Below, piece after piece: positions 59,770 through 64,000 of a stretch of DNA of 64,000 nucleotides. The position numbers and the translations under genes were made by a program. This stretch comes from Epiperipatus broadwayi (taxonomy: Eukaryota; Onychophora; Udeonychophora; Euonychophora; Peripatidae). Below the pieces are notes generated by a model. That model was not told where the DNA came from. It saw only the letters and a list, made by a program, of their open reading frames with translations, and searched no databases. The stretch is from contig JAQFVV010013407.1 in NCBI GenBank assembly GCA_028023455.1, positions 66,873 through 130,872 on the forward strand, read 5' to 3'. The stretch's first letter is position 1. Every line of letters starts with the position of its first letter.

Positions 59770-61813
59770 AAAAAAATTAATGAATTACAATGGTGGGATT
59801 ATATAATAAGATTAATATATTACTAATTAATAAAGCTAGCAATATTGAATTTATATATATTTAAGCAGAGCACATTTTAAAATTACAACATTAAAACTAG
59901 GTAATGAAGCAAAATACAATAATAAACTGAGTAATGGTGGTACTGACCTGATGGTGGAGAAATAAGAAGGTCATGTTCCTGGTCAAAATGAAGTTTAAGA
60001 CCCTTTCTTAGTGCTTAGAAAGAATGTAGCTTGGCATGGTGTGGGACAGACATACAGAATTAACCTGATGCAAAGATGCCTTTCTATGTAAAGAAGGTAC
60101 CAGGAAGCCCAACTATCCACAAGACAGAACATGATGAAATCCATGTGTTAAATCTTGTTGCAATCTCCAGATTAGAAGCACATATATTTAACAGAATAAG
60201 CTGAGTGTCAGTAACGCAGTATGGAGCAATGCCCCTAATGACATGGAATAATATATATTGCTTAAAATAAATGACCCCTATTTTAATACTACAATTTATA
60301 CAGACAGTGCATTATCCCACAATAATATATGTATATAACATTTCTTCAATTAAAAGAAACACTAAAGTTTTACCCCCTTCTTTTTTATGCGATTTGGAAT
60401 AACTAAATCCCGCCTTCGTTTATTTTAAAATAAATTCGATATTTAAATCACCAATGTTTTAAGAGCATGTAAAATATAAAAAAAACTAGCTGTTATATAT
60501 ACAAAAAAAATAATAGGTCATCCTGTAAAAATTAATTAAATAACATCTTAAAATATTTTAAAGTGTTAAATAGCCCTAATGATTAAGTTATCCTGGAAAG
60601 AATTACTTCATTCTATTCAGAGTTAAACAAATAACAATATTTATAGTAAAATCACAAAACAAAATCTTAACTCACAAAAACAATCTGGCAAGAATATTGA
60701 TGAATAATACATTATGACTGGATGGGAACTTAATTACTTCAGTACATGGAGGTTTAATCAAAAAAAAAAAAAGACACTGGAAATTAATCTTGCTAGGTTG
60801 CTTTAGATTGGCATATTAATGAAAGTCAGAAGTACAAAATTTAATAATGAGTAAATATAATATACAATACCATATCAAAATAAAAGAATTTTAGGACATA
60901 TGAAAAAATTATATTGATAGAAAATTATTACTAAAGAAAAAAGAGAGCAAACTTCATTTACATAGTATAATTTTTATAGATAGAGGCAAAAAGCAATTTA
61001 ACAGACTTGGTAGAAGAATTTGAGATTACTTGGGATGGCTTTAATTTCTTAGGTGGCAGTATGGAAATGGTTACTTTGCAAATTTTTAAAGAGTTCATGA
61101 GAACAGTTCAGCTCCTGTATGGCAATACAAAGATCCATACTTTAATCGTTCTGATACCAGCAAACTTCCATTTGGAAATTTAAGAGTTTATGTTTCAGGC
61201 TACTTAACATATTTCAAGTGGATGCATGATGGTACAGTAATGGTGAGATGACCCTCAAAGCCAAAAAAATGTGGCTCTGCTTATTCCTCAAATGACATTT
61301 TATGTTTCAAACACCCATGAGTTCTGCTAGCAATAACTTTTCTCAGCAGTCATTTTTTGGTCTTCAAAATCGGCCGTTTTATATTCTGCTCAGGTATTTG
61401 TGTAATGCTTTTAATTTTTATCTATAGCCCAAAACATAATCTCCAATCTCAAAGATATATTATGTCTTTCTTTGATGTATTGTTCTTGAAGATGCCTCTA
61501 TTACATTCCAAAAATGTATTCAAATCTATTTCTAGATTGGAAATAGATTTGACAGAAATATTTATAACAAAAATAAAATCCATTAGTTTTATTCCCCATT
61601 TTATTTTTAGTAAAACTTTAATTAAAAATTATTTTACAAAATTGAAATAATATTATGTTTCCACCCATTTAATTACTTTTGGACATTTAACAGTTGCATC
61701 TTTCATCTTGGATTTTATAATATATATAGTTTAATAAAAAAATAATAAAAAACATTATAAAATGTACAGAGAATATTTATGTTAATATTTTGTTTAGTGT
61801 ATATAGTCCCATG

Positions 61814-61815
<2 letters not shown>
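59770..61815. other. Unassigned region
   Basis: Mostly AT-rich non-coding. 59940-60260 and 61010-61330 are less AT-biased. In the latter a plus-strand frame is open from about 61090 to 61248 (includes VWQYKDPYFNRSD), but I cannot match it to a family. The frame 61357-61650 has no motif. Confidence 0.4.
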
Positions 61816-61859
<44 letters not shown>

Positions 61860-61860
61860 A
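61816..61860. repeat. (TA)n(TG)n compound microsatellite
   Basis: About 8 TA units followed by about 14 TG units. Confidence 0.95.
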
Positions 61861-62096
61861 TCTGAGCCACACCCATATATTTTAATAAAGAAAGATCTAA
61901 TAAAAAAAAATATTATTGAAAATTTAAATTTATAATTTTTGGGCATGCTTCTCAAAAATATCTATATGAATTATACATACATAAATAAAGGGGCAGAATT
62001 TTCCAAATTAAATTTAAATTTATATTTAAATGTTTTTTCAGTGATCAAAGAAAACTGAAGAAGATATTAAATCACTATTATTTTTATTTTTTACAT
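61861..62096. other. AT-rich non-coding region
   Basis: Nothing recognisable. Confidence 0.5.
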
Positions 62097-62547
62097 GCAG
62101 TATTGAGAAAAGATTGAAGGAACATGAATTATTATATAAGGTGTAAAAAATAAAAATAATGGTGATTTAATATCTTTTTCAGTTTTCTTTGATCAGGAAA
62201 AAACATGTAAATATAAATTTAAATTTAATTTGGAAAATGTGAAAGTTCTTCATGAAGAGAGAAACCATAGTAAAAGAAAAATTAAAAGAGGCAATTTTTA
62301 TAAACAGGAATAAAACGCATTTAATAAATGCGACAAGCTTCTAACATTAAAATACGAGATTCGTGGAATTTGAATTGATGATGTTTGCTTCCGCTTTTGG
62401 TTTTTGAATTTAATGGCAGTTGAGGCAGGTTAGAAAGTAACCGAAAGTACTTATGTGGATTTTAAGATTGTTTGTAATTGTTTATAAACCGTTAAAAAAA
62501 ATATTATTTCAATTATAATTAAAATATTGTTTTTAATTAATGGATAT

Positions 62548-62551
<4 letters not shown>
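62097..62551 (+). pseudogene. GIY-YIG endonuclease fragment with 3' flank, copy 2
   Basis: Closely matches 23842-24310 over ~460 bp, from the SIEKRLKEHE segment to the ATGGATATTTTATTTA end before (TA)n. A one-base deletion near 62140 and a short insertion near 62222 disrupt the frame differently from copy 1, so both are independently decayed. The upstream YIG strand seen in copy 1 is absent here. Confidence 0.7.

Positions 62552-62599
<48 letters not shown>
62552..62599. repeat. (TA)n microsatellite
   Basis: TA run separating two different GIY-YIG-type fragments. Confidence 0.95.
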
Positions 62600-62603
<4 letters not shown>

Positions 62604-63145
62604 AGAATTTGGACATAAAAATTTTGATATTAGAATGTTGGAAAAGCTTAAAAACTATAGAGAAAGGATGGTAAAAGAATATTTTTGCATAAAAAGATAT
62701 AAACCTGTATTAAATAGGATTAATGGTGTTAGATAGGAATATAAAATAAAATATAATTAATATGGAATGTTTAAATAGTATTTAAGTAAATTGATAAAGG
62801 ATAGAGAAAGAATTTACATTAGTTTTTTAATAGATTTAAAAGTATAGATAGGGGAATTTAGATAATTGATATGGAAGTTAGATAAAATGGTTAAAGGAGT
62901 AATAAATTTGTAATTAGAGGTGGGTTAAATGGATTTAAATAGTATTTTGTTTATTGGTGCTTTAGATGATTTCAAATATTTGGTGAAATTTTACAGTTAA
63001 TATATACAAAGGGAAATTTCATAATAAAAAAAAAGAAGAGACAGGAAGATGTAAATAAAATATAATAATGTATGGTTAATATGTTTTATTAATTGTGAAT
63101 TTGATGTGTTAATGTTCAATATATGAAAGATATTTATATTTAGAG

Positions 63146-63213
<68 letters not shown>

Positions 63214-63290
63214 CTATGAAAATGACTGTAATGGTGAAAAAAAAACAGTTTAAGTGTTGGAAATGTATATAATGTGATTTATATATATAT
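62600..63290 (+). pseudogene. Second GIY-YIG-type gene fragment with 3' flank
   Basis: Starting right after the TA run, an open frame to 62736 reads YKEFGHKNFDIRMLEKLKN and ends KRYKPVLNRINGVR. The pattern HxNF.I..LE....R...E..(Y/F)I..Y.P.LNR is the C-terminal half of the stand-alone/homing type of GIY-YIG nuclease. It is unlike the PLE type just upstream. The GIY and YIG strands are missing. About 500 bp of non-coding sequence follows, ending near AATGACTGTAATGGTG. An inverted copy is at 58240-58787. Function is inferred from this pattern only. Confidence 0.6.
63148..63212. repeat. (TA)n microsatellite
   Basis: TA run of about 32 units inside the 3' flank of the element above; the inverted copy at 58300 lacks it. 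Confidence 0.95.
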
Positions 63291-63306
63291 ATATATATAT
63301 ATATAT
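63279..63306. repeat. (TA)n microsatellite
   Basis: TA run of about 14 units at the probable 3' end of the GIY-YIG-type element. Confidence 0.93.
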
Positions 63307-64000
63307 GTTCCATATAGTGAACATATGGAAATAAAGTTTTTGAAAAGAAGTTAGTGAAATTATTTATAATGTTGGAGAACAAATATATCTTAAAGAAAAA
63401 ACTGATTGATTAATTTGTTATTGTAATGTATATTGAAGAGGGAATTTAATAAATTATTCAAAGTAATACCTCCTTTTCCAAAATAATTTTTTTATTTCAA
63501 AACAAATTACTATTTTTACGATAAGTGCAATTCTATAAGAACATAATTTAAATGGCAAAGAAATAAAATCATATTTTTCTTTATCCTTTACATCATTACA
63601 AATATTATTACAAATAATTAAAAAATACTTTTAACAGAATTTATCAGAGTACCCAACAATTAAATAATCTTTATAAAATTGACCTTTTTGAAACAGAGCT
63701 ATCTATTAGAATTATTTAACTTTTATTTCTATAACAATAATTTTTAAAACAGCTACTTTATGAGATACAGATTGAGTAACTATCAGGTTTAATTTAGCTC
63801 TTTACCCTTTACTCTTAACATAATGACTACATACAAACAATTATGTTTACATCTCTAATCACAAACAGACTTAAAAATTTAATTAACAAAATCCAATTTC
63901 CCTTATCTACAGCATATTTTATTGAAGGAGTTGAAAACAATCTCATTTGCAAACTCCTCAGTTCTGCTTTATATATCCATGAATAAGATACAGGCCACAT
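63307..64000. other. AT-rich non-coding region
   Basis: No gene or element recognised to the window edge. Confidence 0.5.

Overview
The window is eukaryotic, almost certainly metazoan, nuclear DNA. It is strongly AT-rich, carries long (TA)n, (ATT)n and (TAGA)n microsatellites, and is packed with decayed retroelements of animal type: Penelope-like elements (PLEs) with GIY-YIG endonucleases, RTE-type LINEs, a Ty3/gypsy relic and an LTR element. I cannot name the species. An AT-rich invertebrate fits, but nothing here decides between arthropod, mollusc, flatworm and other groups. No complete host gene is visible. The best host-gene trace is a possible first coding exon on the minus strand at 15828-15882 (signal-peptide-like codons followed by a GTAAGC donor), with a CpG-richer promoter-like stretch upstream of it.

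Layout. 1-6.6 kb: AT-rich sequence with microsatellites. 6.7-10.0 kb: degenerate Ty3/gypsy pol on the minus strand (RT, RNase H and integrase zinc finger recognisable). 10.2-11.7 kb: non-autonomous element with pogo/Tigger-like ends holding a hairpin and three tandem ~150-bp repeats. 11.8-12.3 kb: foldback element. 14.2-14.6 kb: RTE LINE 3' fragment. 15.8-16.3 kb: candidate host exon and promoter-like region. 18.6-23.4 kb: three copies of one repeat family, two forming a ~1-kb palindrome, plus a LINE C-terminal fragment and two long (ATT)n tracts. 23.8-24.3 kb: a GIY-YIG gene fragment. 24.9-25.2 kb: hairpin. 26.0-26.3 kb: (TAGA)n. 26.4-29.9 kb: a near-full-length but badly decayed RTE LINE. 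31.2 kb: tRNA-derived SINE. 33.0-34.9 kb: a PLE with inverted terminal repeats. 37.3-38.1 kb: an 832-bp foldback with a 15-bp target duplication. 43.3-44.4 kb: 5'-truncated RTE LINE. 45.0-45.2 kb: a near-perfect palindrome. 45.25-49.24 kb: a PLE in head-to-head inverted arrangement, one arm carrying a nested TTAA-flanked piggyBac-type MITE. 49.24-58.23 kb: a young ~9-kb LTR element with ~3.05-kb LTRs, no pol, and one intact 417-codon coiled-coil ORF. 58.2-59.0 kb: an inverted GIY-YIG element tail and a diverged LTR fragment. 62.1-63.3 kb: second copies of both GIY-YIG fragments.

Reading the nesting gives a relative history. The PLE inverted pair carries a shared nonsense codon and is older. 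The piggyBac-type MITE then entered one arm, and the other arm keeps the empty site. The LTR element abuts the (TA)n tract at the other arm's end. Its LTRs differ by only about 1-1.5% by eye, so it is recent. Many elements start or stop in (TA)n tracts. The most unusual structure is the LTR element: giant LTRs, no enzymes, and a leader with about four spaced copies of a tRNA-Lys-like primer-binding motif.
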